Shown in pieces: positions 1 through 8,918 of a stretch of DNA of 58,188 bases; the stretch's first letter is position 1, and each line of letters begins with the position of its first letter. Source of the DNA: Acidobacteria bacterium 28-1 (GTDB lineage Bacteria > Acidobacteriota > Blastocatellia > Pyrinomonadales > Pyrinomonadaceae); contig MWYZ01000083.1 of NCBI GenBank assembly GCA_002050365.1, positions 1 through 58,188 of the forward strand, written 5' to 3'. The position numbers and the translations under genes were made by a program. Below the pieces are notes generated by a model. It was not told the DNA's origin. It was given only the letters and a program-made list of their open reading frames with translations, and ran no database searches.

Positions 1-395
1 GATTGTCGTTCGCGCTTTTCTCGGAATGCTGATTCACCATTCTTTGAGCAATATCTCCCCGTTTTCACACTTTGCGAATCCAAACTTCCGGCACTCGGCT
101 GCCTCGAACGACCTTTTCTTTCTCTTTCAGCAACTCGTAATACCTCGTAAATTGTTGCCCATAAACCCGTTTTCCGCCACGCCGTAAAATAATGATGGAC
201 GGTTTTCCATTTCGGAAAATCCTTCGGCATCAATCGCCACTGAATTCCACTATGCAGCAAATAGAGAATCGCATTGACAAAACGACGATACTCAATTTCA
301 CGCGGTCTGCCTAAATCATTTGGTTCGGGAAAGTAATCTTTGATAAAATCCCATTGTTCGTCAGTCAAACAAGTTGAATAAATTTGGTTGCTCAT
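1..395 (-). CDS. IS5-family transposase, N-terminal part (runs off window edge)
   Basis: An open frame of 131 codons starts at the ATG on the minus strand at 395 and stays open to base 1, so the gene is cut by the window edge. The N-terminus (MSNQIYSTCLTDEQWDFI, later HSGIQWRLMPKDFPKW) is the helix-turn-helix region typical of IS5/DUF4096 transposases, and SLDSQSVKT near residue 110 is the usual start of the DDE domain. After that motif the sequence (GRYCSKNGESAFREK) departs from the glycine- and lysine-rich stretch usual in the family, so this may be a divergent or damaged copy. No terminal inverted repeat could be fixed with confidence in the 94 bp between it and the next gene. Confidence 0.85.
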   Translation of the reverse strand, partial: MSNQIYSTCLTDEQWDFIKDYFPEPNDLGRPREIEYRRFVNAILYLLHSGIQWRLMPKDFPKWKTVHHYFTAWRKTGLWATIYEVLRVAERERKGRSRQPSAGSLDSQSVKTGRYCSKNGESAFREKRERQ

Positions 396-489
396 AATAA
401 GCAAATTTATCAATGCTGACGAACATTTTTCAAATTATCCAACTTGCTGAAATTACATCTTTTACTTTTCGGACTAACTCTTAGACTTT

Positions 490-3400
490 TCATTTTGGAA
501 ATGACAAAGCAAGCAAATGACCTTGATAAACGAAATAGACTTTACCCGCTTTTTCGTCAACCAAAATCTCTTTACTGCTCAAACTGATTTCTGGGATTTG
601 GAGAATCGGCTTAAAACTAAAAGTTATTGTTTCATAACGTCCGATTTCCGTCGCTTTTGTTTTTTCGTTGTAAATCGCCGCCCAAAATTCATTTGAATTA
701 TCTGTTGACTTCAAAGGACGAAAAGTTTTTTCCTCTAAAGGTCGAAACTCGCCTTTAACGATTTGCGTCGCGCCCGTCGCGGCATCGAGCAAATAATACT
801 CCGGCGTTTTCGGACTCAGATTATTTTTGAATCTTGAATTTTCATTTTTAGCTCGATAAAGCAAAATTTTGTTCCGCGAAGGAATTCGGGTAATCGGATA
901 AAATTTATCGGCGGGCGGCAAGTTGATTTTATATTCTTTGCCGTTTTGAAGATTTATACGTACCGCGCTCGTCGGCTCGACGAAAGTTTCGTCGGCTTTC
1001 GACGCAACAATCCATTTTCCGTCCGCGCTGCCGGTCAATCTATAATACCAACCGGCTTTAATCAAAGTCGGCTTCTGCGCCGCAGACATTTTCCACAAAC
1101 CTCTCTGATCTTCGAGATAACCCGAATAAATTTCAAAATCTCCAACGCGAGCGCGATTGGCATTCGGATAATAATTTTCTTCTTCCCCTTCGTATTCTTT
1201 TGGGATGTTGAAATCAGTTGCAGCAATTCGTTCAGGAGAATAATCGGCATCCGTCGGCGGCGCGGCAATCGCGCCGAGCTTGCCGTTTTCGATTTTCCGC
1301 CAAACATAATGTGCGTATTTTACTTCATCGCGTCTTTGCCGTTGAGCGGTCATAATTTCCTGTTTTTTTACATAATCTTCATCGTCAATTTCAACCGCGT
1401 TTTCGACCTTTTCTTTTTCGTCCAATTCCGCCGAAATTTCTTCTTTCTTAGCTTTGTCTTCAACCAATACGCGAAAATCATCCGCGTTTTTCCAAATCGC
1501 GCGGGCGACAAATTTAATGTCGGCGAGCAGAACTTCCAAGCCTTTAATTTTATCCGACAACATATAATGCAGTTTGCCTTCGCCGGCTTTGAACGATTCG
1601 AAAATCTTTTTCAAATCATCAATAACCGATTGTTTTTCATAATTTGTGCGATAGAAAACTCTTCGTCCGCCGTTGCGGCTGAACATTACAAACTCGCTGC
1701 TCGAACATTCTGAACAATCGTTGTTCACCGTCGAAAGACTGTCAATTTTATTGACAATCAGAAAACGGTAAAAAGCCTCATATTCCTTTGCCGTCAGCGT
1801 TCTTTCCCAATACCGCGCCGCGTCTTCGTAGAAAGTAAAAACTATTTTGTCTTTATAAACGCGCACAATTTCCTGCCCGGCGGCATCCTCCGGCAAGATG
1901 GCGAAAATTGATTTCAAATCAGGATTTTCTATAGCTTCCACGCGGAGTTTCTCCTCCATCTTTTTAATATCGGAAAATTTTTCTTCGCCGAAATAAAAAG
2001 CGTTGACGCTCTCAAATAGTTCGCTTAATAACAACGCGTTGAAAGATTTTTTATCAACGGGAACAAAAGCGTCTCTCGCGCCTAAAATTTTCGCTTCGTT
2101 TGCATGCTGCGCCAAAACCAAAGTTCTGGCTTCTACGCCGTCTTCGCTTTCCAAATAACGCTCGGCAGCAAGCGCGAGTATTTTATCCGAACTCTTGAGC
2201 AACGCGCCGACTTCACTTACCGGCAGACTCGCCCGAATCAATCGTGCGCCGGCAAGCAACGCCGTCTGCGCCGTCGTATCGGCTTGTTCTAAGATGCTTA
2301 ACATATCCGCTTTATCTTCCAAAATTACTGCGCTGATGCCGCGCGGCAGACCGCTTTTCCCGCGCATCATCGATAATTCAAGCGGCAATTTTTCGCGCAG
2401 CAATTTTCGTTTTGCCAAAGCGTTGACAATCGTTTCCGCGTCCGCCGCGCCGCTGCCGATTTGCCGCACCATTTCCAAGAAAATAACGCGCCCTTGCCAT
2501 TTCCGCATAATGTCGGACAAGACAGATGCCGTCGCCGGCTTTGTTTTTCGCAAAACCTTCAGCCGTTCCAGCGCGCGCGCGACTAATCCGTCGCTCGGTT
2601 CAGTCTGTTCGCTGAGAAATCTGCCGACGCTCATCTGCACGGGTAAAGGCGTTTCAATCTCTTCGTAATCGTTGACCGTGATTTTCTGCACGCCTTCGGG
2701 CGTGGAAATCGCCGCCGCGTAAGCCTCGAGCGCCGCCATCTGTTCATCATCGGAAATGCCGCCGCAGGCAATTAATGCCGCAATGATATTTGTTCGATAA
2801 CCTTCCGCTTTTTCCTTTGATAAAGCAAAATTCAGTGCCGGAATCGCCTGCGGATTTTTATACTTCGCCAACGCCTGCGCCGCCATCGAACGAAAATTTT
2901 CGTCTTCGGTCATCACGACTTGAATCAAACCCGGAACGCTTTCGGGAACATCAACCTCGGCGACGGCTTGTATCAAACGTCTTCGTTCGCTGCTGACTTC
3001 TTCCGCCCATTTCGGATTCGTCAGCCAAGGAAGCAAAGCCTCGACGACGTATTTGCGATTCTCGCCCAGCAATTCAGCCAAATTTCGCACGGCGGCATTG
3101 TGAACATGGCGATTTTTATTGCCGACGAGCTTTATCATTTGCGGAATCCATTTGTCTGGCGAACTGCGCCGAATCAGCGTCGTCAAACCCGTATAAACAG
3201 AATTGTTAATTTTTAGCTCGAACAAAGTTTCATCGTCGAGCAGCGTCAGATACCAATCGTCGCGCCCTTCCCATTCGTCGGTTTGCATCAACGCGTCCAT
3301 CGCCAAATCTCGTTTTCCCGCTGAAGCCGCGCGGTCTTCGACAATTGCTTTCAGTTCGTCGCGATATTTTTCCGCTTCGCTTTCGTCTTTGGTTTCAAGC

Positions 3401-4056
3401 GCACGTTGATATAAAACCCATTTCGCCAGCGTTGAGGAAACAGGCTGAGTTTTATCATTATTTAGTCGTTCAACAATCGGCTTGGCAGCTTCCCAATCAA
3501 CTTTTCCCAACGCCAGTAATTCGTCTTGGTTGGTAACGTATTCCTTGTCGTCTTTAACTTGCTGCGCTTTTTTCAGCAGTGCCGATGAAAATACATCGCT
3601 GTTAAATTTCAGCCATTCTTTTAATTGATTGCGCCAATATGCTTCATTTTTTTTCGCTAGAGATTCGTCTTCATAAATTTTTTTAACCAAATCTATTAAC
3701 TGTGCATTGGGAGGCAGAACTTTTAAATAGCTGTTTATTATTTCAGGATTAGCTTCGCACGCTTCCAAAATTCTTCGCGCGACCGTCTCTGTTGGTTTGA
3801 TGTTGTAGCTGAGATTAGTATTTAGAGAATTTTGCGTCGCCCAATACGCCAGCAAATCTTCAATCGGCGCGTCGTCGGGCGGCGGATTTTTCTTATCGTA
3901 AAAGGCGGACGGATATTCCTTAATTTCCTGTTCTGCCAACGTTGCCGGCGGCGCGGGCAAATCAAGCAAATCTTGAAGCATCGTCCGTTTAACCGTCTGA
4001 GCTTGATGTGTCAGGGTCAGAAAAAAGAAAATTAAACAGAATAAAAACTGCTGCAT
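490..4056 (-). CDS. Large exported HEAT-repeat protein
   Basis: A protein of 1,188 residues. An in-frame codon at 4083 would give nine more residues, but the ATG at 4056 has AAGGAG eight bases upstream and puts the hydrophobic signal peptide (MQQFLFCLIFFFLTLTHQAQ) at the very N-terminus, so I take 4056. The product should be exported to the periplasm or outer surface. Residues of about 190-470 contain repeated helical units with HEAT/armadillo character (for example AAQALAKYKNPQAIPALNFA), and HEAT-like helices recur around 560-650. The C-terminal 200 residues are beta-rich with ADGKWIVASK-type strands, suggesting a partial beta-propeller. HEAT repeats normally mediate protein contacts. I recognise no catalytic motif and assign no function. 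Confidence 0.8.
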   Translation of the reverse strand: MQQFLFCLIFFFLTLTHQAQTVKRTMLQDLLDLPAPPATLAEQEIKEYPSAFYDKKNPPPDDAPIEDLLAYWATQNSLNTNLSYNIKPTETVARRILEACEANPEIINSYLKVLPPNAQLIDLVKKIYEDESLAKKNEAYWRNQLKEWLKFNSDVFSSALLKKAQQVKDDKEYVTNQDELLALGKVDWEAAKPIVERLNNDKTQPVSSTLAKWVLYQRALETKDESEAEKYRDELKAIVEDRAASAGKRDLAMDALMQTDEWEGRDDWYLTLLDDETLFELKINNSVYTGLTTLIRRSSPDKWIPQMIKLVGNKNRHVHNAAVRNLAELLGENRKYVVEALLPWLTNPKWAEEVSSERRRLIQAVAEVDVPESVPGLIQVVMTEDENFRSMAAQALAKYKNPQAIPALNFALSKEKAEGYRTNIIAALIACGGISDDEQMAALEAYAAAISTPEGVQKITVNDYEEIETPLPVQMSVGRFLSEQTEPSDGLVARALERLKVLRKTKPATASVLSDIMRKWQGRVIFLEMVRQIGSGAADAETIVNALAKRKLLREKLPLELSMMRGKSGLPRGISAVILEDKADMLSILEQADTTAQTALLAGARLIRASLPVSEVGALLKSSDKILALAAERYLESEDGVEARTLVLAQHANEAKILGARDAFVPVDKKSFNALLLSELFESVNAFYFGEEKFSDIKKMEEKLRVEAIENPDLKSIFAILPEDAAGQEIVRVYKDKIVFTFYEDAARYWERTLTAKEYEAFYRFLIVNKIDSLSTVNNDCSECSSSEFVMFSRNGGRRVFYRTNYEKQSVIDDLKKIFESFKAGEGKLHYMLSDKIKGLEVLLADIKFVARAIWKNADDFRVLVEDKAKKEEISAELDEKEKVENAVEIDDEDYVKKQEIMTAQRQRRDEVKYAHYVWRKIENGKLGAIAAPPTDADYSPERIAATDFNIPKEYEGEEENYYPNANRARVGDFEIYSGYLEDQRGLWKMSAAQKPTLIKAGWYYRLTGSADGKWIVASKADETFVEPTSAVRINLQNGKEYKINLPPADKFYPITRIPSRNKILLYRAKNENSRFKNNLSPKTPEYYLLDAATGATQIVKGEFRPLEEKTFRPLKSTDNSNEFWAAIYNEKTKATEIGRYETITFSFKPILQIPEISLSSKEILVDEKAGKVYFVYQGHLLALSFPK

Positions 4057-4172
4057 TTGGTGAAGCTCCTTATAAATTTCCAATAAGATTATAGCGTTTT
4101 GCTGCTCTAATACAAACGAAAAGTTGTTGAGAGATGAGGTGAAAAGTTTGTTACAAGATTAAGAGAACAAAT

Positions 4173-4210
4173 AAAAGCCGCCTCGAAAATAAGAAATCAA
4201 GACGGCTTTT
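4173..4210. terminator. Probable intrinsic terminator, possibly bidirectional
   Basis: AAAAGCCG at 4173-4180 pairs with CGGCTTTT at 4203-4210, with A-rich and T-rich flanks on either side. It lies 18 bases beyond the stop of the minus-strand radical SAM gene and upstream of the HEAT-repeat gene, where it would end the radical SAM transcript. Confidence 0.6.
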
Positions 4211-4227
4211 AAATTTTTTAAATTAAA

Positions 4228-6252
4228 TTAAGTTGAAGCAGTTTGTTTCTTTTCGCGTTTGATTCCGCCGATTTGTACAAGTTTTTCACCTTTAATGCCG
4301 TTTTTTTCAAGCAGCATTTCTTGGTAAAGTTTTTTCATCATTTGCATTTCTTCGGCAGCCGTTTTTGGTCCTTCCATCTCTGGTTTATTAGGACGCGCCA
4401 AGTCAACTTCGTTCAGAATAAGGTTGTGATTAGCATCACCTAATTTGACTTCCTTGCCGCGAGCGAAAACTTCGTGGCGACCTTGTTCTTTATACCATTG
4501 CGCGACCGTCGCGTTTTGGTGCATATGTTCGATGATATTTCTCCAACCAATTCCCGTGTTGTAAGCGCAGAATGAAATCTCGCCTTCCTGCGTTCCATAG
4601 GGAATAATGCACATTTCGGTGCGCCGGAAATCATAATTGAACAAATCTTGAAACCACATTCCCGCAATAAAAAGAAAATTCCAAGGGTCTTGACGACGTT
4701 TTTCGATGTCTTCAATCGTCCGCGTTCCATCAACCTTGCCATAATCTTTGCCTGACAGACCGAATGACTTATCGAACTTTTTCAAAATTCCGCCGAGCGT
4801 CAAGCTATCCGGCGCGCCATACGGATTATAATTTTTCAAAAGTGCCAAGCCCATCATCATATTTGAAAACCACTTACCGCGAGCCGTATCGGTAATGTGC
4901 TTCATATCAGTTACAAGATTTTGAATGTTTAAGAATTGCGGAACCGGTGCCATTTCTTTCGTATCTTTATTTATCATCACGGCTGTTCCGACACCACAAT
5001 TCGGATGGCAGCCGCACGAAACTTGTCCCCATTCGGAATCTTCGCCGTGAACGACATCTGCAAAATCGGCAAATGCGCCCATCAAGGAAAGCGGAAACCA
5101 GTCGCGTGTCGGCTCGGTAATGCCGACTTGTTTTTGAACATCTTGCGCCAAATGTGACAGCGTATAACGTTGCTGCAAACGGCGTTGTTCAGTGATATGT
5201 TCGTCGCGTCCTGTGAACGAAACGGGTTGAAATGACACAAATGAAACTTTCTTCGGATTTTCCAAAGCAAAGCGGATAATCGAACCAACCTGGTCGTTAT
5301 TCACGCCGTTGACCAACGTTGTAACCAACACAATATCCACGCCCGCTTCGTGTAAGTTATTGATTGCTCTCAATTTTACATCGAACAGATTACCGACTTG
5401 GCGATGCGAGTTGGCATCGTTGCCAATTCCGTCAAATTGCAGATAGACGAAACGAAGACCAGCTTCGGCAGCTTCGCGGCAAAACTCTTTCGATTTTGCA
5501 AACTCGATTCCGTTCGTCGCGGCTTGCACCGAGTTATAACCGACTTTGCGAGCATAACGAATCGCTTCCAAAAAATACGGCGAAAGCGTCGGTTCACCGC
5601 CCGAATACTGAACCGACATTTGACGACGAGGTTTGATGGAAATTGCATTGTCGAGGATTTCCTTGACATCTTCCATTGAAAGCTCATGAACGAATCCGAC
5701 TTGGTTCGCGTCCATAAAACACGGGTCGCACATCATATTGCAGCGGTTTGTTAAATCTACCGTTAATACCGCACCACGTCCGTATTTAATTGTCGAAGAG
5801 CCGTGATTATGCAGTTTTTCATCGTTATGCGCTTGAATATCGCGTCCAGGAAATAAGTTTTCGATATGTTTCAAAAACTCCGAATCAATTGCCATCAAAT
5901 CTTCAAAATGTCCGTGCGTCGGACAATCTTTTATCATCCAGATTTGTCCGTCGCGTTCAATAATTTGCGCTTTAATTTCACCGACTTTCTCGTTAACAAG
6001 AAGCGAAACATCTTGTTTGCCGCTCAAAATATCTTCTCGTGCTTCAATAACACAGTTCGGACATAGCGAATCGGTTGTTCGCGGAAAGCCGAGTGTCGGT
6101 TTAGTTTTTTGCCAAGACTTAAGCAATGGTTTATCCGACCATTTCGGTGTGAATGACGGATTTGGTTTATATTGATTTACTGATTTAATGGCTTTGAATA
6201 CGCCGTTTGCAAGGTATGTCAAGCCTTTTTCAAAATGTTTAACAGGTCTCAT
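4228..6252 (-). CDS. Radical SAM protein resembling tetraether / membrane-spanning lipid synthase (Tes family)
   Basis: A protein of 674 residues. The radical SAM cluster motif is C171-x3-C175-x2-C178 (TNRCNMMCDPCFMDAN), with the glycine-rich SAM contact YSGGEPTLSP at about 216. An N-terminal zinc- or rubredoxin-like knuckle (C64-x2-C67, then C110PTHGH) precedes the barrel. A second cysteine group C413/C415/C419 (SCGCHPNCGVG) follows it, with further cysteines in EMCIIPYG and SFCAYN near 590-605. This layout is what I know from the archaeal Tes (MJ0619-like) family and its bacterial relatives, which join lipid tails carbon to carbon. Acidobacteria are known to make membrane-spanning iso-diabolic acid. 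The lipid role is inferred from the layout. GGAG lies 11 bases before the ATG. It is transcribed alone and ends at the 4173 hairpin. Confidence 0.7.
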   Translation of the reverse strand: MRPVKHFEKGLTYLANGVFKAIKSVNQYKPNPSFTPKWSDKPLLKSWQKTKPTLGFPRTTDSLCPNCVIEAREDILSGKQDVSLLVNEKVGEIKAQIIERDGQIWMIKDCPTHGHFEDLMAIDSEFLKHIENLFPGRDIQAHNDEKLHNHGSSTIKYGRGAVLTVDLTNRCNMMCDPCFMDANQVGFVHELSMEDVKEILDNAISIKPRRQMSVQYSGGEPTLSPYFLEAIRYARKVGYNSVQAATNGIEFAKSKEFCREAAEAGLRFVYLQFDGIGNDANSHRQVGNLFDVKLRAINNLHEAGVDIVLVTTLVNGVNNDQVGSIIRFALENPKKVSFVSFQPVSFTGRDEHITEQRRLQQRYTLSHLAQDVQKQVGITEPTRDWFPLSLMGAFADFADVVHGEDSEWGQVSCGCHPNCGVGTAVMINKDTKEMAPVPQFLNIQNLVTDMKHITDTARGKWFSNMMMGLALLKNYNPYGAPDSLTLGGILKKFDKSFGLSGKDYGKVDGTRTIEDIEKRRQDPWNFLFIAGMWFQDLFNYDFRRTEMCIIPYGTQEGEISFCAYNTGIGWRNIIEHMHQNATVAQWYKEQGRHEVFARGKEVKLGDANHNLILNEVDLARPNKPEMEGPKTAAEEMQMMKKLYQEMLLEKNGIKGEKLVQIGGIKREKKQTAST

Positions 6253-6964
6253 AATTTCTCAATCTCCAAAAACGGTTATTTATATTTAGTCGTTCTTTCG
6301 GGTAGTGATTTTTAAGTGATTTTGGGTGTAATAAAGAATAAAATTATTGATCTTTAAAGAAAGAACTCCTTAAATTTTATAATCATATAGCAATAATTAT
6401 GCCAACCAGATTTTGTAATTAACTAATTATAAATAAACAGCTTAGATTATATTAAAAGGATGATTTGCTAAACAAGATTGTGTAACAAAATAACACATAT
6501 AGTAACATTCTAATCGATTTTGGAAATAATGATACAACCTTGGAAACACGGTTTCGGATTATTTATTTCGAAAATTGATATTAAAATTAACAGATTTAAA
6601 CTATTGCTTAATAAGTTTTCGACTGTGGAAATTTACATATTGATAGACAGCTTGGTTTTGCAGGCTGAAACAAAGAGCAATTAAATTTGCGGATTTTCGT
6701 TCACCAATCGTTCACATTTAAGCATTGGGCTTAACATGTACTTGAGGAAATTCTTATAAACCATTGGCTTAATTGAGTTTATTAAATAAAAAATTCTTCT
6801 TTACACAAACTTTTTAGTGTGCTAAAGTCATCTCCACCTTAAGAGAAAACTGATAAAAGCGGTCATTCAGTTTTTCAAAAATCTTCTAGTACTTAAGTAT
6901 TATAAGCCGGATTTACAGAATTAGAAAGAATTTGGATTTCAAAATATTCTTTCTTAAGCGTTAT
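6253..6964. other. Long AT-rich intergenic region between divergent genes
   Basis: About 710 bp separate the divergently transcribed radical SAM and phosphohexomutase genes. It is clearly more AT-rich than its surroundings and has no credible coding frame. A short direct repeat, cattgg(g)cttaa, occurs near 6724 and 6763. It must hold the promoters of both genes, but I cannot point to boxes with confidence. A small RNA here is possible but not shown. Confidence 0.5.
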
Positions 6965-8356
6965 ATGACTATACGTTTCGGAACATCCGGCTGGCGGGCA
7001 ATAATTGCCGACGAATTCACATATGAAAACGTTCGTCTAGTGACTGAAGCCATTTGTGGTTATTTGAAAAAAGAATACAACGTAAATCAACATACATTGA
7101 TAATCGGACACGATTCACGATTTATGGGCGAATGTTTTTGTCAAGTCGCTTCTGAAATAGCCAAGCGAAAGGGTTTTAAAGTTTTGCTTTGCGAAAATCC
7201 GACACCGACACCGACAATTTCACACGCTATCAGAAGCGAAAAAGCGATTGGCGGAATAAATTTTACGGCTTCGCATAATCCGCCGGAATATCAAGGTATT
7301 AAATTTTCAACTTCTGACGGCGCGCCGGCACTTCCGGAAATTACCAAACAGATTGAAAATATTATTGAAAACTCGCCAAAGATTGAAGACGAAGACGGCG
7401 GAACGATTGAAAAATACGATGCGCGTCCAAAATACTTGGACGATTTGAAGACTAAAATTCGATTTGACCAAATTGCCGGTGCTAAAGGCATCTACGCTTA
7501 CGACGCTCTTTGGGGAACAGGACGCGGGTATTTAGATGAAATATTGCGCGAACACAATTTGAAAGTCGAAACGCTTCACGATTGGCGCGACGTAACATTT
7601 GGCGGCAAATCGCCCGAACCGAGCGAGAAACAAATCGGCGAACTTCGTGAAACGGTTAAAACAAAAAATTTGACACTCGGACTTGCGACGGACGGCGACG
7701 GTGATAGGTTCGGAATTATTGACTGCAACGGTGAATTTATCACGCCGAATGAATTGGTCGCTTTATTAGCGGATTATTTAGCAGAAAGTCGCGGTTGGAC
7801 GGAAGGCGTCGCCCGAAGCGTGGCGACATCACATTTAATAGACAGAGTCGCGACCAGTCGCGGTTTGAAATTATACGAAACGCCCGTCGGATTCAAATAT
7901 ATCGGCGAATTGATAAACAAGGACGAAATTATTTTAGGCGGAGAAGAATCTGCAGGTCTCTCCATTAAAGGACATTATCCCGAAAAAGACGGCATTCTAG
8001 CTTGTTTGCTTGCGGCAGAAGCAGTCGCAGTTCGCGGCAGAAGTTTAACGGAACAGTTAAACGAACTTTACAGTCGCGTCGGGAAATTAGAATCGGGCAG
8101 AATCGGAGTTAAATTAACCGAAGAAATCGCCAAAAATTTGCAAGCGAAACTTGCGCAAGAACCGTCGGAAATCGGCGGCAAAAAAATTGAAAAAATAAAT
8201 CGGATGGACGGCGTGAAGTTTATCTTTGCCGACAAAAGTTGGATGCTGATGCGTCCTTCAGGAACTGAACCGATGGTTAGAATTTACGCTGAAACTGAGA
8301 ATAGAGATGATTTGGAGGTGCTACTTGAGCAAGGTCGCCGCTACTTATTGGGATAA
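6965..8356 (+). CDS. Phosphohexomutase (phosphoglucomutase/phosphomannomutase family)
   Basis: A cytoplasmic enzyme of 463 residues that moves phosphate between C1 and C6 of hexoses. All four family loops are present: TASHNP at 101-106 (phosphoserine loop), DGDGDR at 243-248 (Mg2+), GGEESAG at 325-331 (sugar specificity) and RPSGTEP at 430-436 (phosphate). An upstream in-frame TTG at 6932 would add 11 residues not seen in the family, and the family usually begins at this M-x-I-x-FGTSGW, so I prefer the ATG at 6965 although no clear SD precedes it. Whether glucose, mannose or glucosamine phosphate is the substrate cannot be read from the motifs. The next gene overlaps its last 32 bases. Confidence 0.9.
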   Translation: MTIRFGTSGWRAIIADEFTYENVRLVTEAICGYLKKEYNVNQHTLIIGHDSRFMGECFCQVASEIAKRKGFKVLLCENPTPTPTISHAIRSEKAIGGINFTASHNPPEYQGIKFSTSDGAPALPEITKQIENIIENSPKIEDEDGGTIEKYDARPKYLDDLKTKIRFDQIAGAKGIYAYDALWGTGRGYLDEILREHNLKVETLHDWRDVTFGGKSPEPSEKQIGELRETVKTKNLTLGLATDGDGDRFGIIDCNGEFITPNELVALLADYLAESRGWTEGVARSVATSHLIDRVATSRGLKLYETPVGFKYIGELINKDEIILGGEESAGLSIKGHYPEKDGILACLLAAEAVAVRGRSLTEQLNELYSRVGKLESGRIGVKLTEEIAKNLQAKLAQEPSEIGGKKIEKINRMDGVKFIFADKSWMLMRPSGTEPMVRIYAETENRDDLEVLLEQGRRYLLG

Positions 8357-8687
8357 CACACACACGATTTCAATACCTGTTGAAACTCACGCTAAAACTG
8401 CGCAAGCGCAGACGAACGCAAGTCCACAATGGTATGTTTTTGCCGTGATTGCTTCGATGACTTTCATGCTTTGTATGGCAATTAACCTTCGCGCCTTTTC
8501 GGAAATGAGCGCAGAAATTGAACAAAACGAGCGTTTGAGTTTAGCCGTCGAGCAATTGACGAATGAAAGTATCGGGCTTCAAGGCGAAGTCCACAGTTTG
8601 AAAACCGACTCGCACACGGTTGAACGTGAAGCCCGCAAAATGGGAATGAGTCGTCGAAATGAAAAAGTTCTTGTGCCGATGAATTAA
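8325..8687 (+). CDS. FtsL/DivIC-like septum formation initiator protein
   Basis: A protein of 120 residues with one membrane segment (WYVFAVIASMTFMLCMAINL, about residues 35-54) followed by a charged heptad-like helix (AEIEQNERLSLAVEQLTN), the classic bitopic coiled-coil layout of FtsL/FtsB/DivIC. The start is the TTG at 8325, because GGAGG sits six bases upstream; the in-frame ATG at 8307 has no SD. It overlaps the mutase by 32 bases, implying co-transcription and coupling. Low sequence conservation is usual in this family, so the assignment rests on topology and size. It ends 107 bases before a strong terminator. Confidence 0.6.
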   Translation: MSKVAATYWDNTHTISIPVETHAKTAQAQTNASPQWYVFAVIASMTFMLCMAINLRAFSEMSAEIEQNERLSLAVEQLTNESIGLQGEVHSLKTDSHTVEREARKMGMSRRNEKVLVPMN

Positions 8688-8793
8688 TTAATGCGGAGAG
8701 TTGTTCATCAGCACATTTTGCCTGCCCTGTAAATAATCCGCCTTTTGCCTATCCGCTCCGCTTTTGCCTACAGCTAATCCTGCCGCCAAATTT

Positions 8794-8835
8794 GCGGCTG
8801 ACATTTTCCCGAGTGTCAGCCGCATAACCTTTTTA
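8794..8835 (+). terminator. Intrinsic terminator
   Basis: A perfect 10-bp stem, GCGGCTGACA (8794-8803) with TGTCAGCCGC (8814-8823), has a 10-base loop and is followed within a few bases by TTTTT. It closes the mutase / FtsL-like unit. Confidence 0.85.
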
Positions 8836-8918
8836 TAAGGATAAATTATGAAGGATAAAGGCTAAATAATTTAGACAATCATTTTAGAATTTACTGCATA
8901 TCAATTACCATTGTGTAA

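Noticed and set aside
946..1713. Plus-strand open frame of 255 codons inside the HEAT-repeat gene
   Set aside because: Antisense shadow: composition and lack of any domain pattern, fully inside a well-supported minus-strand gene.
6253..6964. Possible small RNA or riboswitch in the long gap before the phosphohexomutase
   Set aside because: No conserved core of a known riboswitch class and no strong hairpin with a T-run was found.
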